Shown piece by piece: positions 46,531-59,183 of a stretch of DNA of 64,000 nucleotides (position 1 is its first letter; every line of letters begins with the position of its first letter). A program made the translations under genes and the position numbers. The notes under the pieces were generated by a model. It did no database searches. It was not told where the DNA came from and saw only the letters and a list, made by a program, of their open reading frames with translations. This DNA comes from an uncultured Pelagibacteraceae bacterium. GTDB taxonomy: Bacteria > Pseudomonadota > Alphaproteobacteria > Pelagibacterales > Pelagibacteraceae. The stretch is from assembly GCA_902570125.1 (NCBI GenBank), contig CACFXK010000001.1, positions 62,001-126,000 of the forward strand. The letters are read 5' to 3'.

Positions 46531-47088
46531 TTAAGCCTCTATCATTGTATTTTCGATTTGTTGTAATTTATTTTTAATAGAGGTATCTACCATAATACTA
46601 CCAACTTGAATTACTAAACCTCCAATTAAACTTTTATCATATTTATAGTCTAATTTTATTTTCGCATTAAAATTTTGAGATAATTCATCTTTTATTTTAC
46701 TTACTTGTTCTCCTGACAATTCTTTAGAAGAAATTAGTTCAGCTACTACTTCTCCTCTTTTTTTGGAGCAAGTATCTACAAAATCTTGAAGAATTGTTTT
46801 TACGTAAAAAAATCTTCTTTTAGATATTAGAAAACCTAAAAATTTTGATAATAAAGAATTTAATTTATAATTATCAACAATCTTATTAATTACATCCTGA
46901 AGTTCATTTACAGAGTTAGTTGGATCTTTTATTAATGAACTAAAATCTTTGCTCTGATCTATTAATTTTAATAAAGATATTGATTGTTCTTCTACTTCAT
47001 CTACTGAATTATTTTCTTTAGCTAATTCATATAGTGCTAAAGAATATCTACCTGCTGTAGTAACTGAAAAACTGTTATTTTTGCTCAA
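46531..47088 (-). CDS. atpH: F1 ATP synthase delta subunit
   Basis: 185 residues. N-terminal helical domain 'AGRYSLALYELAKENNSVDEVEEQSISLLKLI', and the C-terminal motif 'LDYKYDKSLIGGLVIQVGSIMVDTSIKNKLQQIENTM', typical of OSCP/delta. It joins F1 to the peripheral stalk. It is the first gene of the atpHAGDC cluster; the Fo genes are elsewhere, as is usual in alphaproteobacteria. Confidence 0.95.
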   Translation of the reverse strand: MSKNNSFSVTTAGRYSLALYELAKENNSVDEVEEQSISLLKLIDQSKDFSSLIKDPTNSVNELQDVINKIVDNYKLNSLLSKFLGFLISKRRFFYVKTILQDFVDTCSKKRGEVVAELISSKELSGEQVSKIKDELSQNFNAKIKLDYKYDKSLIGGLVIQVGSIMVDTSIKNKLQQIENTMIEA

Positions 47089-47121
47089 TTTCGACTCTTT
47101 ATTTTAGAAGATTTTTTGGAT

Positions 47122-47150
47122 TAAGTAGCATATGAGTAAGATGTCTTCAA
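47122..47150 (-). promoter_or_regulatory. candidate promoter for atpHAGDC
   Basis: Minus strand TTGAAG (47145-47150), 17-base spacer, TACTTA (47122-47127), inside the 97-base priA-atpH gap. It leaves a leader of about 28 bases. Both boxes deviate from consensus, so this is tentative; the gap shows no hairpin I would call a terminator. Confidence 0.35.
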
Positions 47151-47185
47151 GCATCAGATTAACAAATTAATATCTATTTTGTCTC

Positions 47186-49141
47186 TTAATTAAAGGTTAT
47201 TGGATCAACATCAACCGTTAGTTTTATTTCATTAGATAATTTGTGCTTATTTAATATTTCAGCCAACTTATTTTGTATTTTTGAGCCTTTTTTTGACCTT
47301 ATTAAAAGCCTTTGTCGGTATTTTCCTTTAACTCTATAAATAGGTGCATTCACTGGTCCTAAAACTTTATCATCGAGAGAATTTAAGAGCACTTGTTTTA
47401 AATTTTGAGACTCTTCTTCTAATTTATTTTCTTTTGAAGCTGTGAGTATTAATGAAACAAATCTTTCAAATGGTGGAAGATTATTTTTTTCTCTTAACTT
47501 CAATTCATTATCTAAAAAAATAAATGGGTCATGGTGAGTAATTTGATTTATGATATTTTGATTAATACCAAGAGTTTGAAAATATACTTTAGCAGGTTTA
47601 CCAGTCCTTCCCGCTCTTCCAGATAACTGGTGGTAAAGTTGAAGATTTTTTTCAGCTGTTCTAAGATCGTGGCCATTAGATGTTAAATCAATATCTAAAA
47701 CAACAATGCAATTTAAATTTGGAAAATGAAAACCTTTCGAAATCAATTGTGTCCCAATTAAAATATCAATTTCACCATTTACTATACTTTCAAGTTGATC
47801 TTTGGAAGACTTTTTGTTCATGGTATCACTTGAAAAAATAGATATTTTTTTGTCAGGAAATAATATCTTTACTTCCTCCGCGACTCTTTCAACACCTGGA
47901 CCACTAAAAACAAAATCACAAGTGTTTCCTTTACAACAATTTCTATTTAATTTACTTTTGAAACCACAATAATGACAAAGTAAAATATTTTTTCCTTTAT
48001 GATATACTAAATTTATAGAACAGTTTGGGCAGGAGTATACTTTTACACAATTTTTGCATAGAGCATAAGGTGCAAAACCCCTTCTATTCATAAAAAACAA
48101 AACTTGATCATTTTTTTTTAAATGATCTTTAACTTTTTTCAAAGTTTCAATGGCAATCCATGATTGTTTATTTAATCCACTATTGTTTAAATCAATTATT
48201 TCAAATGAAGGAAGATTAGCATTTTTATATCTTTTTGTTAATCTTGAGATAGAATATTTATTTTTTTTTATATTAGCATAAGTTTCTATTGAAGGAACAG
48301 AAGTGACAAGATTTATTGGAATATTTTCAAAATTAGCTCTGGATATTGCCATATCTCTTGCATTATAAATTATCCCCTCATCTTGCTTAAATGATTGATC
48401 ATGCTCTTCATCAACTATTATTAGTCCTATTTTCTTAAATGGAAGAAATAAAGATGACCGAGCTCCAATAACAACTTTTACATTCCCAGATGAAACACCG
48501 CTCCAAACTATTTTTTTTGTTTTTGGAGTTATTCCAGAATGCCAAATTGCAGCTCTAAACCCAAAAAACTCCTCAAATTTTTTTTCAAATTGCGCAGTAA
48601 GTCCAATTTCTGGCAGCAAAATCAAGGCTTGATGGCCTTTTTTTAAAATTTCCTCTATTTGCTTAAAATATACTATAGTTTTCCCTGATCCAGTTGTGCC
48701 TTGGAGAAGATGAACTCTGAACTCATTATTTTTTTTTAACATTTCTCTAAACACTTTCTCTTGCGCACTAGAAAGGTCAAAATTTTGAGTAATTCTTTTT
48801 CGATTAAATATTTGATACTCTTTGTCATCAAGCTTCGGTATTGCATCTCCACTAAGTAGATGTAGTTTTAAGCACATACCCACAGGAACTAAATTATAAC
48901 TTGAAAACCAATTTAGAAATTTTATTGTCTCGATTTTAAGAGGATCTATACTAATAACAGATTTAATTTTTTTGAGTTTAAATTTTTTTTGAACCTTTTT
49001 TTCAAATGTATTCCAAACAACACCAGTTAAATCTTTTTTACCAAAGGATACTTTTACATAAGTTCCTATATTTAATTTTTCATCACTTTCATATGTAAAA
49101 GGATGGTTAAAAATATTTGGTAAAAGAACTTGATACTCCAT
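47186..49141 (-). CDS. priA: primosomal protein N' (replication restart helicase PriA)
   Basis: 651 residues. N-terminal 3'-end-binding domain, Walker A 'LLQGTTGSGKTIVY', DEAH-like 'IIVDEEHDQSFKQ', a zinc-binding insert with paired Cys (CKNCVKVYSCPNC, CHYCGFKSKLNRNC), then 'DILIGTQLISKGFHFPNLN' and 'YHQLSGRAGRTGKP' of the helicase C lobe. It restarts stalled forks. priA beside atpH is a conserved alphaproteobacterial neighbourhood. It starts directly at the stop of the TPR-sulfotransferase gene. Confidence 0.95.
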   Translation of the reverse strand: MEYQVLLPNIFNHPFTYESDEKLNIGTYVKVSFGKKDLTGVVWNTFEKKVQKKFKLKKIKSVISIDPLKIETIKFLNWFSSYNLVPVGMCLKLHLLSGDAIPKLDDKEYQIFNRKRITQNFDLSSAQEKVFREMLKKNNEFRVHLLQGTTGSGKTIVYFKQIEEILKKGHQALILLPEIGLTAQFEKKFEEFFGFRAAIWHSGITPKTKKIVWSGVSSGNVKVVIGARSSLFLPFKKIGLIIVDEEHDQSFKQDEGIIYNARDMAISRANFENIPINLVTSVPSIETYANIKKNKYSISRLTKRYKNANLPSFEIIDLNNSGLNKQSWIAIETLKKVKDHLKKNDQVLFFMNRRGFAPYALCKNCVKVYSCPNCSINLVYHKGKNILLCHYCGFKSKLNRNCCKGNTCDFVFSGPGVERVAEEVKILFPDKKISIFSSDTMNKKSSKDQLESIVNGEIDILIGTQLISKGFHFPNLNCIVVLDIDLTSNGHDLRTAEKNLQLYHQLSGRAGRTGKPAKVYFQTLGINQNIINQITHHDPFIFLDNELKLREKNNLPPFERFVSLILTASKENKLEEESQNLKQVLLNSLDDKVLGPVNAPIYRVKGKYRQRLLIRSKKGSKIQNKLAEILNKHKLSNEIKLTVDVDPITFN

Positions 49142-50509
49142 TTATTTTAACCAATCATACTTATTTTCATATTCTTTAAACAAATAATAATATCTTGAAT
49201 ACTTATTTTTATTATAATCTCTGATCTTATTTCTAATTTGAGTATTGCTTGTAGTTCTTACATCTAAGTTTTTTCTATTGTAAAATTCTAAAACTTCTGG
49301 TTTCCAGTTCAATTTACAAAATTCAAATATTTCCTTAGATACTCGCTCTTTATTAAGTGTTAAATCTTCTAATGACATGTCTAAAATAATTTTTGGATAT
49401 TTTTTTTTAAAATAATGAATAATTTGTCTGTAATTATCAATATAAGTAATAATATTTTCGATGGTATGGGTCCATGATAATTTTGGAAGTAAAGATTGGT
49501 AAATCCCAATAATTGCATCTTTTAGATTTCTATGACAATGTATAAATTTCGCTTTTGGAAAAATATTTAATATAAAATCTATGTTATGAAAATTCTCTAA
49601 TGATTTATCTACAAAAAATTTTACACTGTTATTAATTAATGAAAATTGAGAATATTTTTTATGAATAAAACTCTCAAAATCATTTAATTTAAATCTATAA
49701 TTTTCAAAATTTTTAGTGTTAGACAAAATGTATAAAGAAAGCTGATTTATTACACCCATATTTATAAATGCACTTTCTCCAAATGATGGGATATTTTCAT
49801 CTGATGATGTAAGGATTGCTTCAATTAAAGTTGATCCTGATCGTGGTAAACCAATAATAAATATTGGGGAAATATTACTAAAATAATTTTTTTTTTGGTC
49901 ATTGTTCACATAATCAGGACGATTATAAAGCTCAGTTATAACATTAAAATAATATTTCCGTGATTGTAAATTGTACTCTTTAGAAAAATCAAAGCAAAGT
50001 TGATGAGAATTTTTCAATAAAACAATTTCATTATCTAGGTTTTTTTCTTGTTTTTCTTTTTTAGATAACAAGAATTCTGATAAAGATTTTACTAATTTAT
50101 TTGATTTTGAATCATTATTAATCTGCAAAATTGTGTTGTAATGATTTGTATTTAAAAATTTTGAATCTAAGGTGTAAATTCCATAATATGCTCTGATATC
50201 ATATTTATTAATATCAATAACTTTTAAATAATTTGATAACGATTTTTTTATATCACCTCTAGACTGTTCTAAAAATGCTATCTTGAGATATGTATTAAGT
50301 GACTTATTGTCAATTTTTATACATTTTTCAAAATATTTTAGACTTTTTTTTAAATTTCTTAATTCGAAATTTACCATTGCAAGATTGTAATTTAACTCAA
50401 GACTATTATTATTTTTTTTTTGTTCTAAAAAAAATTTTTCTGCATCTTTAAAATTTTTTTGTGAAAAAAGTTTTTTACCTAATTCTAAACTCATGCTAAA
50501 ATATAACAC
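49142..50509 (-). CDS. TPR-sulfotransferase fusion protein
   Basis: 455 residues. TPR-like helical repeats fill about 7-125 ('FKDAEKFFLEQKKNNNSLELNYNLAMVNFEL' region onward). The PAPS-binding P-loop 'IFIIGLPRSGSTLIEAIL' is at 216-233 (PRSGST 222-227), and the 3'-phosphate motif is near 'FIHCHRNLKDAIIGIYQSLLP'. These fusions resemble protein-tyrosine or glycan sulfotransferases; the acceptor is unknown. No signal peptide. ATGs at codons 1 and 6 are both possible. It sits between the TCA cluster and priA, where core genes are otherwise unbroken. Confidence 0.85.
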   Translation of the reverse strand: MLYFSMSLELGKKLFSQKNFKDAEKFFLEQKKNNNSLELNYNLAMVNFELRNLKKSLKYFEKCIKIDNKSLNTYLKIAFLEQSRGDIKKSLSNYLKVIDINKYDIRAYYGIYTLDSKFLNTNHYNTILQINNDSKSNKLVKSLSEFLLSKKEKQEKNLDNEIVLLKNSHQLCFDFSKEYNLQSRKYYFNVITELYNRPDYVNNDQKKNYFSNISPIFIIGLPRSGSTLIEAILTSSDENIPSFGESAFINMGVINQLSLYILSNTKNFENYRFKLNDFESFIHKKYSQFSLINNSVKFFVDKSLENFHNIDFILNIFPKAKFIHCHRNLKDAIIGIYQSLLPKLSWTHTIENIITYIDNYRQIIHYFKKKYPKIILDMSLEDLTLNKERVSKEIFEFCKLNWKPEVLEFYNRKNLDVRTTSNTQIRNKIRDYNKNKYSRYYYLFKEYENKYDWLK

Positions 50510-50547
50510 TAATTGAATTGAATCTGTATATAATGATAGATAAAAAA

Positions 50548-51942
50548 CTATGAATGAATTTGTCTTTTATCAACAGATAATGCAGCTTCTTTAATTGCTT
50601 CAGAAAAGGTGGGATGAGCATGACAAGTCCTTGCTATATCTTCAGAGCTAGCGCCAAACTCCATTGCAATTGACATCTCTGCAATCATTTCGCCTGCATG
50701 AGGACCAATTATATGTACACCTAAAACTTTATCTGATGTACTTTCAGCCAATATTTTTACAAACCCCTCAGGTTCATTTATTGCTTTAGCCCTTGAGTTA
50801 GCCATAAAAGGAAATTTACCAACCTTATAGTTTATTTTTTTTTCTTTTAATTCTTCCTCATTTTTACCAACATAGGCTACCTCTGGTGAAGTATAAATTA
50901 CACCTGGTATGACATCATAATTCACATGACCAGACTGTCCAGCAATTAATTCTGCAACAGCTATTCCTTCCTCCTCAGCTTTGTGAGCTAACATTGGTCC
51001 ATCTATAACATCTCCAATTGCATAAATATTTTTAACATTCGTTTCAAAATTTTTATTAACTTTTATTTTTCCTTTTTTATCAAGATTTACACCCATTTTT
51101 TCTAAATTTAATTTATCAGTGTAGGGTTTTCTTCCAACAGAAATTAAAACTACATCAGCTTCAATTTTATTTTTTGAGCCTTTATTAGAAGTTTCTATTA
51201 TTACTCCTTGTTCATTTTTAGTAATTTTTTCAACTTTAGTATTTAATTCAAATTTAATATTTTGCTTTTTTAAAATTTTCATAAATTCATTTGAAATTTC
51301 TTTATCAAGTCCTGGAGTAATGTGATCTAAATATTCTATGACGTGAACCTCAGTTCCCAATCTTGACCAAACAGAACCCATCTCCAATCCAATATACCCA
51401 CCCCCAACAACAACCATTTTTTTTGGAAGTTTAGAAATATTAAGAGCCCCTGTTGATGAAAGAATTTTTTTTTCATCAAAATCTATTCCTGGAAGAGATA
51501 AAGGCTCTGATCCTGTGCTTATTATAGTTTTATCAGTTTTAATTTTTATTTCTGATTTATCATTTTTGACTAATATTTCATTTTTTTCATTAAATGATCC
51601 TACCCCTTTAATGTAAGTAACTTTGTTTTTTTTAAATAAAAACTCAACTCCTTTTGTAAGTGTAGCAACAGAACTTTCTTTATTGCTCATCATTTTTTCC
51701 AGATTTAGCTTAATTTCACCAGTTTCAATGCCAATATTAGAGAAATTTTTAGCTTTATGAAAACTTTCAGACATATTTAGCAGGCTTTTAGAAGGAATAC
51801 ATCCTATATTAAGACAAGTGCCTCCCAAAGATCCTCTGGACTCTATACATGCGGTTTTTAATCCTAATTGTGATAATCTAATTGCACATACATATCCTGC
51901 AGGTCCTCCACCAATTACAGTAACATCAAATTTTTCAGCCAT
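50548..51942 (-). CDS. lpd: dihydrolipoyl dehydrogenase (E3)
   Basis: 464 residues. FAD motif 'VTVIGGGPAGYVCAIRLSQLG', redox disulfide 'GGTCLNIGCIPSK', NAD motif 'MVVVGGGYIGLEMGSVWSRLG', 'YAIGDVIDGPMLAHKAEEEG' and the active-site 'HAHPTFSEAIKEAAL'. It reoxidises dihydrolipoamide of the 2-oxoglutarate dehydrogenase complex and may be shared with other complexes. It shares one base with sucB. A 38-base gap without visible features follows before the sulfotransferase gene. Confidence 0.97.
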   Translation of the reverse strand: MAEKFDVTVIGGGPAGYVCAIRLSQLGLKTACIESRGSLGGTCLNIGCIPSKSLLNMSESFHKAKNFSNIGIETGEIKLNLEKMMSNKESSVATLTKGVEFLFKKNKVTYIKGVGSFNEKNEILVKNDKSEIKIKTDKTIISTGSEPLSLPGIDFDEKKILSSTGALNISKLPKKMVVVGGGYIGLEMGSVWSRLGTEVHVIEYLDHITPGLDKEISNEFMKILKKQNIKFELNTKVEKITKNEQGVIIETSNKGSKNKIEADVVLISVGRKPYTDKLNLEKMGVNLDKKGKIKVNKNFETNVKNIYAIGDVIDGPMLAHKAEEEGIAVAELIAGQSGHVNYDVIPGVIYTSPEVAYVGKNEEELKEKKINYKVGKFPFMANSRAKAINEPEGFVKILAESTSDKVLGVHIIGPHAGEMIAEMSIAMEFGASSEDIARTCHAHPTFSEAIKEAALSVDKRQIHS

Positions 51943-53264
51943 TAAATATTTAAAAATAATCTTCTAGGGTCCTCTAAATTTTCTTTAACAGTTTTTAAGA
52001 ACGACACGGACTCCTTTCCATCGATAATTCTATGATCATATGACAAGGCCAAGTACATTATTGGTTTTATCTTTATCTCACCATTATCATTTACTGGTCT
52101 TTCAACAATATTATGCATACCTAATACACCTGATTGAGGAGGGTTTAATATTGGTGTTGAAAGCATGGAACCATATACACCTCCATTACTAATTGTAAAT
52201 GTACCTCCTTGTAAGTCCTCAATTGTTAAACTACCTGAGTTTGCTTTTTCAGATAATTTTTTTATTTCTTTTTCTATTTCAGCAAATGACATCTCATCTG
52301 CATTTCTAAGCACTGGAACTACCAAACCTTTTTCGGTTCCAACAGCGAAACTAATATTATAATAATTTTTATAAATTATGTCTTGATCTTCAATCTCAGC
52401 GTTAATTGCTGGAAATAATTTTAATCCTACGACACAAGCTTTAACAAAAAATGACATTAGACCCAGCTTTATCCCATATCTGCTTTTGAAATCTTCTTGA
52501 TTATCTTTTCTCATTGCCATAATCCCAGACATATCTACCTCGTTAAAAGTAGTTAACATTGCTGCATTCTCTTGAGCCTGTTTTAATCTTTTTGCAATTG
52601 TTTGTCTTAAACGTGTCATTTTAATTCTTTCTTCTTCACCATATTGAATTCTTCTTTGGTTGGGTTGTGGGTTGGCTCCCATCATGGTAATTAGATCACC
52701 TTTTAAAATTCTTCCCGCTTTACCTGTACCTTTTACATTATCTACGTTGATATTTTTTTCTGTAACAATTTTTCTTACAGCAGGTGAAAGAATAATTGGC
52801 TGTTGTGATGTTTCCTCAATTTCTACTTCCTCAGTTAAAAGTAAAGGCTCTTCTTCTGTTAGCGCCATAGAATTATCTTCAGTTAATACTAATGGTTCTT
52901 CTAACTTAGTTTGAGATTTTTTTTCTATATCTAAATTAATTACATTGCTTTTCTGATCTATAAATTCTTTGTCTTCATTATCCTCAAGTTGTTTTTTGCT
53001 TTCAGGTATATTTTTAGTTTCAACATTGCCCTGAGAAATTGAGCCCAAAACAGCTCCAACTTCAACTGTATCTCCATCTTTAAAACTAATTTCTGATAAT
53101 GTACCACTAATAGGGGAAGGAACTTCTAAATTTACTTTATCAGTTTCTAGTTCAACTATTGCTTCATCAGCCTCAACTGTTTCACCTTCTCTTTTCAACC
53201 ATTTAGAAACTGTTGCTTCTGTAATACTTTCACCTAAAGTAGGGACTAAAATTTTTTCACTCAT
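51942..53264 (-). CDS. sucB: 2-oxoglutarate dehydrogenase E2 (dihydrolipoyl succinyltransferase)
   Basis: 440 residues: lipoyl domain (1-76; '[15 protein letters not shown]' with the lipoyl Lys43), a linker (about 77-157), an E3-binding domain ('[33 protein letters not shown]', about 158-190) and the catalytic domain ending with '[15 protein letters not shown]'. The linker is acidic and repetitive ([20 protein letters not shown]), not Ala/Pro-rich as in most E2 proteins. One-base overlaps link it to sucA and lpd. Confidence 0.96.
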   Translation of the reverse strand: MSEKILVPTLGESITEATVSKWLKREGETVEADEAIVELETDKVNLEVPSPISGTLSEISFKDGDTVEVGAVLGSISQGNVETKNIPESKKQLEDNEDKEFIDQKSNVINLDIEKKSQTKLEEPLVLTEDNSMALTEEEPLLLTEEVEIEETSQQPIILSPAVRKIVTEKNINVDNVKGTGKAGRILKGDLITMMGANPQPNQRRIQYGEEERIKMTRLRQTIAKRLKQAQENAAMLTTFNEVDMSGIMAMRKDNQEDFKSRYGIKLGLMSFFVKACVVGLKLFPAINAEIEDQDIIYKNYYNISFAVGTEKGLVVPVLRNADEMSFAEIEKEIKKLSEKANSGSLTIEDLQGGTFTISNGGVYGSMLSTPILNPPQSGVLGMHNIVERPVNDNGEIKIKPIMYLALSYDHRIIDGKESVSFLKTVKENLEDPRRLFLNI

Positions 53265-56143
53265 TAGTTAAATACTTCATTTATAATTTCTTGTTGCTCA
53301 ATTTGATGCCTTTTAGCGTATCCAGTTGCTGGTGATGCATCAGGACTTCTTCCAATGTAAGAAATCTCTTTATTTTTAGCTTTAATGGTATCCAATGTCC
53401 ATTGTATATAATCTCTCACTGAAAACCATGCACCCATATTTTTTGGCTCTTCCTGACACCAATAAAAATTAGCATTTTTAGCATATGGTTTAAGTTCTTT
53501 TACCAAACTCTTTGCTGGAAAAGGATAAAGTTGCTCTATTCTAAACATCACCACATCATCTCTTTTTAACTTTTCTCTAGCATTTAAAAGATCAAAGTAT
53601 ACTTTTCCTGAACAAATTATAACTTTTTTAATTTCACTAGATTTTTTTAATTTTATAAATTTTTTAGATTGATCGCTTAATGCATGATCCCACATTATCC
53701 GGTGAAATGATGTTTGCTTACTAAAATCATCAATGGTTGAAACACAAAATTTGTTTCTTAATAAAGATTTAGGCGTCATAATTACAAGTGGTTTTCTAAA
53801 ATCACGGTGTATTTGTCTACGCAAAGCATGAAAATAATTTGCTGGAGTTGTACAATTCATAACTTGGAGATTATCATTTGCACACAATTGTAAAAATCTT
53901 TCAAGTCTAGCGGAAGAATGTTCTGGTCCCTGACCTTCATAGCCATGAGGTAATAACATAATTAACCCTGAAGCTCTTTGCCATTTTCTTTCACCAGAAG
54001 AGATAAATTGATCGATTATAACTTGCGCACCATTAGCAAAATCACCAAATTGAGCTTCCCAAAGAGTAAGAGTATTTGGTTCAACTAAACTATATCCATA
54101 TTCAAATCCTAAAACAGCAAGTTCTGACAAAAAACTATCAACAATTTCAAATTTTCTTTGATGTTTTGAAATATTATTTAATGGAATATATCTAGAGTTA
54201 TTCGTTTGGTCTCTTAAAACTGAATGTCTCTGACTAAATGTTCCTCTTCCAGAATCTTGTCCTACAAATCGAACTGGAAAACCCTCAACTAATAATGAAC
54301 CAAAAGCTAATGACTCAGCAGTAGACCAGTCAATATTTAAACCATCGTCGACTGATTTTTTTCTACTTTGCAAAATTTTGCTAATAGTTTTGTGAATATT
54401 TATTTCAGATGGAACGACATTTATTTTATCCGAAATATTTTTAAGTATTTTTTCATCTGCTCCAGTAATTCCTCTTTTATCTTTCCCTTTTTTAGGTTTA
54501 TAGCTAGACCATGCTCCCTCGAACCATTCAATTTTAGGATTATAATCTTTAGCTGTCTTAAATTGATCATCTAAAAGATCTTTAAATATTTTGATTTGAT
54601 CATTTAAATCTTCTTTAGATATTAAATTTTCATTAATAAGCTTAGATCCATATATATTTGCAGTTGATTGATGTGATCTAATTTTTTTATACATCAATGG
54701 TTGAGTGAATGATGGCTCATCTCCCTCATTATGTCCAAATCTTCTGTAACAAACTAAGTCGATGACTACATCTCTATTAAACTTTAATCTAAATTCAGTT
54801 GCAATTCTTGCGCCATAAACAACTGCTTCTGGGTCATCTCCATTAACATGGATGATAGGCGCATCAACCATTTTCGCAATATCTGATGGATGTGGTGAAG
54901 ATCTTGCAAACCTTGGGCTTGTAGTAAATCCTATTTGATTATTAACTATTATATGAATAGTTCCACCTGTATTATGTCCAGGTAAACCCGACATTGCAAA
55001 ACATTCGGCAACAATACCTTGTCCTGCAAAAGCAGCGTCACCATGTATTAAAATGGGAATTACTTTATTTCTCTCAGTATCTTTATGAAAAAATTGTTTT
55101 GCTCTAGTCTGTCCCAATACTACTGGATTAACTGCTTCCAAATGCGAAGGATTGTCTGTTAAACTTACATGAACAGAATTTCCATCAAATTCTCTATCTG
55201 ATGAAGCTCCCAAATGATATTTCACATCACCAGCACTGTCTTCGTCGGTATTATTTAATTCACCAGCAAATTCATTAAATATTCTTTTGTAAGATTTTTG
55301 TAAAACGTTAGCTAAAACATTTAGTCTTCCTCTGTGAGACATTCCAATTTTAACCTCTTTAATCTTGAACTGGCCCCCTATTTTTATAATTTGTTCTAAA
55401 CCTGGGATTAAACTTTCGCCACCGTCTAAACCAAATCTTTTAGAGCCAACATATTTAGTATGAAGAAATTTCTCAAATCCTTCGGCTTGAATTAATTTGT
55501 TTAAAATTGCACTTTTACCATTTTCAGTAAATTTTAACGCATTTTCATCTTTTTCTACTCTGTCCCTAAACCATTTTCTCTCTGTTGGATTTGATATATG
55601 CATGTATTCATAACCAATTGAGCCACAATAAATTTTTCTAAGTACAGATAAAATTTCTCTTATGTTTGAATACTCTTTATTTAAAACACCATCTAAATAT
55701 ATTTGCTTATCATAATCTTCTTTACTAAAACCATAATTTTCTGGATGCAACTCATCTAAATATTCACTTTCTCTTATTTCAAGTGGGTCTAGCTTAGAAA
55801 GTAGATGTCCTCTTTGTCTATAAGATCTAATAAGCGAAACAGCTCTTATTGAATTACTATTACCAGCTATTAAATCAACCTGATTAACTTTTAGCCCAGA
55901 ATTTTCTTTTTTAGAGTCTGTGTTTTCTCTAATTTTTACTTTTTTTGGACTCCATGAAGGACCTTTTATCTCTTTAACAACAGTTTCTAGGTCTTCACCG
56001 ATATCAAGAAAATATTCTTTCCAAACAATTGGAAGACCAGGATCTTTATTTATAAATTTTACATACATTTGCTCAATAAAAGCATTATTTGACTTATTTA
56101 AAAATGAAGTCTTTTTGTACTCAAGATTTTTGGATGCTGACAT
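53264..56143 (-). CDS. sucA: 2-oxoglutarate dehydrogenase E1
   Basis: 959 residues. N-terminal E2-binding segment '[30 protein letters not shown]', '[23 protein letters not shown]', the thiamine-diphosphate region '[42 protein letters not shown]', and the transketolase half with '[21 protein letters not shown]' and '[21 protein letters not shown]'. It decarboxylates 2-oxoglutarate. It starts 35 bases after sucD in the supercluster. Confidence 0.98.
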   Translation of the reverse strand: MSASKNLEYKKTSFLNKSNNAFIEQMYVKFINKDPGLPIVWKEYFLDIGEDLETVVKEIKGPSWSPKKVKIRENTDSKKENSGLKVNQVDLIAGNSNSIRAVSLIRSYRQRGHLLSKLDPLEIRESEYLDELHPENYGFSKEDYDKQIYLDGVLNKEYSNIREILSVLRKIYCGSIGYEYMHISNPTERKWFRDRVEKDENALKFTENGKSAILNKLIQAEGFEKFLHTKYVGSKRFGLDGGESLIPGLEQIIKIGGQFKIKEVKIGMSHRGRLNVLANVLQKSYKRIFNEFAGELNNTDEDSAGDVKYHLGASSDREFDGNSVHVSLTDNPSHLEAVNPVVLGQTRAKQFFHKDTERNKVIPILIHGDAAFAGQGIVAECFAMSGLPGHNTGGTIHIIVNNQIGFTTSPRFARSSPHPSDIAKMVDAPIIHVNGDDPEAVVYGARIATEFRLKFNRDVVIDLVCYRRFGHNEGDEPSFTQPLMYKKIRSHQSTANIYGSKLINENLISKEDLNDQIKIFKDLLDDQFKTAKDYNPKIEWFEGAWSSYKPKKGKDKRGITGADEKILKNISDKINVVPSEINIHKTISKILQSRKKSVDDGLNIDWSTAESLAFGSLLVEGFPVRFVGQDSGRGTFSQRHSVLRDQTNNSRYIPLNNISKHQRKFEIVDSFLSELAVLGFEYGYSLVEPNTLTLWEAQFGDFANGAQVIIDQFISSGERKWQRASGLIMLLPHGYEGQGPEHSSARLERFLQLCANDNLQVMNCTTPANYFHALRRQIHRDFRKPLVIMTPKSLLRNKFCVSTIDDFSKQTSFHRIMWDHALSDQSKKFIKLKKSSEIKKVIICSGKVYFDLLNAREKLKRDDVVMFRIEQLYPFPAKSLVKELKPYAKNANFYWCQEEPKNMGAWFSVRDYIQWTLDTIKAKNKEISYIGRSPDASPATGYAKRHQIEQQEIINEVFN

Positions 56144-56178
56144 TTTTATTATTTAAGTATTATACAAACAAAATGTTA

Positions 56179-57054
56179 TCAATTAGACAATTTATTTAGT
56201 AGCGTTTTTCCAATATCAGAGGGAGAATTTGCAACTGTAATACCGCAATCTTCCATGATTTTTATCTTTTCTACAGCATTTCCCTTACCACCTGAAATAA
56301 TAGCTCCAGCATGTCCCATTCTTCTTCCTGGTGGAGCAGTTACACCAGCTATAAATCCAACTATTGGTTTTTTAATTTTATGATTTTTAACAAACTCCGC
56401 AGCTTCTTCTTCAGCAGTGCCACCTATTTCTCCAATCATTAAAATAGATTCAGTCTGGTCGTCATTTAAAAATAGATCAAGGCAATCAATGAAATTGGTT
56501 CCATTAATTGGATCTCCACCAATTCCTATACATGTTGATTGACCAAGATTGTTCTCGGTTGTTTGAGCAACTGCCTCATAGGTAAGTGTTCCTGATCTTG
56601 ATACAATTCCAACTGAACCTTTTTTATGAATATTACCTGGCATTATTCCAATTTTACATTCATTAGGTGTAATTATTCCTGGACAGTTTGGACCAATTAA
56701 TCTGGAGTTAGAATTTTGTAATTTTTTTTTTACTTTTAACATATCTAGAATTGGTATTCCTTCGCTTATACAAACAATTAATTCAATAGATGCATCTATA
56801 GCTTCAATTATGGCTGATGAAGCAAACTTTGCAGGTACATATATCATCGTTGCATCCGCACCAGTCGCATCTTTCGCTTCTTTAACTGTGTTAAACACTG
56901 GTCTTTCTAAGTGAATTTGTCCACCTTTTTTTGGTGTTACTCCTCCGACTAAGTTTGTTCCATATTTAATAGATTGTTCAGAGTGGAAAGTACCATGAGA
57001 CCCTGTAAAACCTTGGCAAATTACTTTTGTATTTTTATCAATTAATACTGACAT
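56179..57054 (-). CDS. sucD: succinyl-CoA synthetase alpha subunit
   Basis: 291 residues. '[27 protein letters not shown]', CoA-binding fold, '[18 protein letters not shown]', '[21 protein letters not shown]' and the phospho-His loop '[18 protein letters not shown]' are canonical. It forms succinate and ATP (or GTP) from succinyl-CoA with SucC, and is joined to sucC by a one-base overlap. Confidence 0.97.
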   Translation of the reverse strand: MSVLIDKNTKVICQGFTGSHGTFHSEQSIKYGTNLVGGVTPKKGGQIHLERPVFNTVKEAKDATGADATMIYVPAKFASSAIIEAIDASIELIVCISEGIPILDMLKVKKKLQNSNSRLIGPNCPGIITPNECKIGIMPGNIHKKGSVGIVSRSGTLTYEAVAQTTENNLGQSTCIGIGGDPINGTNFIDCLDLFLNDDQTESILMIGEIGGTAEEEAAEFVKNHKIKKPIVGFIAGVTAPPGRRMGHAGAIISGGKGNAVEKIKIMEDCGITVANSPSDIGKTLLNKLSN

Positions 57055-58214
57055 TATTTTATTGCCTCTACAACTTTTTTTGCAGCATCAGATAAATCAT
57101 TTGCAGATATAATTTTTAAACCCGAATTATTTAATATCTTTTTTCCTTCTTGAAAGTTTGTTCCTGCTAATCTTACTACTAACGGTACTTTAATTTTAAT
57201 TTCTTTTGCTGCATCTATAACACCTTGCGCAAGTACATCACATCTCATAATTCCACCGAAAATATTTATCAATATTCCTCTAACATTTTTATCTGATAAA
57301 ATAATTTTGAATGCAGCAGAAACTTTTTCTTTTGATGCTCCACCTCCTACATCTAAAAAATTTGCAGGCTCCTCACCATAAAGCTTTATTATATCCATTG
57401 TAGCCATTGCTAATCCTGCACCGTTTACCATACATCCTATACTTCCATCTAATTTTATATATGCCAAGTCATGTTTACTTGCTTCAATTTCAGTGGCTTC
57501 TTCCTCATTATAGTCTCTTAATTCTTGAATCTCCGGATGTTTAAATAGTGCATTTTCATCAAATGTCATTTTTGCATCAAGACAAACTACTTTATTTTCT
57601 TTCGTTAAAATAAGTGGGTTAATTTCTACTAAATTTGCATCATTTTCTATGAACAATTTATAAATTGCTTTTATTAAGCTTATAGCTTCTGAAGCAGAAT
57701 TATCATCTAATTTAAAAACCTTAATAATTTTCTTACAATCAACCTCTGAAATTTCTTGGTTAAAATCGACTTTAGTTGTTAAAATTTTTTCAGGTGTATT
57801 TTGGGCAACTTCTTCAATGTTCATTCCTCCTTGATCACTTGAAATAAATGCAATTTTTGAACTTGCTCTATCAACTAGGCAAGAAAGATAAAATTCTTTA
57901 CTAATATTAGATACCTCCTCAACATATAGTCTTTTTACTTCTCTACCTAAGGGTCCTGTTTGATGAGTAATTAGATTTTTGCCAAGCAAAATATTTGCTT
58001 CTTTTTCTAAATTTTCTAAATTATCAACAATTTTTACTCCACCAGCCTTACCTCTACCACCAGCATGAATTTGAGCTTTAAGAACATACTTATCAGTTTT
58101 CAATTCTTTAGTTTTTTGCAAAAGATCGGATACATTAAATGCAAATACTCCCTCAGGTACATTCGCTCCATACTTTTTTAGAATTTGTTTTGCTTGGTGC
58201 TCGTGAATATTCAT
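57054..58214 (-). CDS. sucC: succinyl-CoA synthetase beta subunit
   Basis: 386 residues. '[22 protein letters not shown]', ATP-grasp '[19 protein letters not shown]', '[30 protein letters not shown]' and '[21 protein letters not shown]', '[18 protein letters not shown]'. It holds the nucleotide and succinate sites. It follows mdh with no gap (stop at 58215, start at 58214 on the minus strand). Confidence 0.97.
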   Translation of the reverse strand: MNIHEHQAKQILKKYGANVPEGVFAFNVSDLLQKTKELKTDKYVLKAQIHAGGRGKAGGVKIVDNLENLEKEANILLGKNLITHQTGPLGREVKRLYVEEVSNISKEFYLSCLVDRASSKIAFISSDQGGMNIEEVAQNTPEKILTTKVDFNQEISEVDCKKIIKVFKLDDNSASEAISLIKAIYKLFIENDANLVEINPLILTKENKVVCLDAKMTFDENALFKHPEIQELRDYNEEEATEIEASKHDLAYIKLDGSIGCMVNGAGLAMATMDIIKLYGEEPANFLDVGGGASKEKVSAAFKIILSDKNVRGILINIFGGIMRCDVLAQGVIDAAKEIKIKVPLVVRLAGTNFQEGKKILNNSGLKIISANDLSDAAKKVVEAIK

Positions 58215-59183
<969 letters not shown>

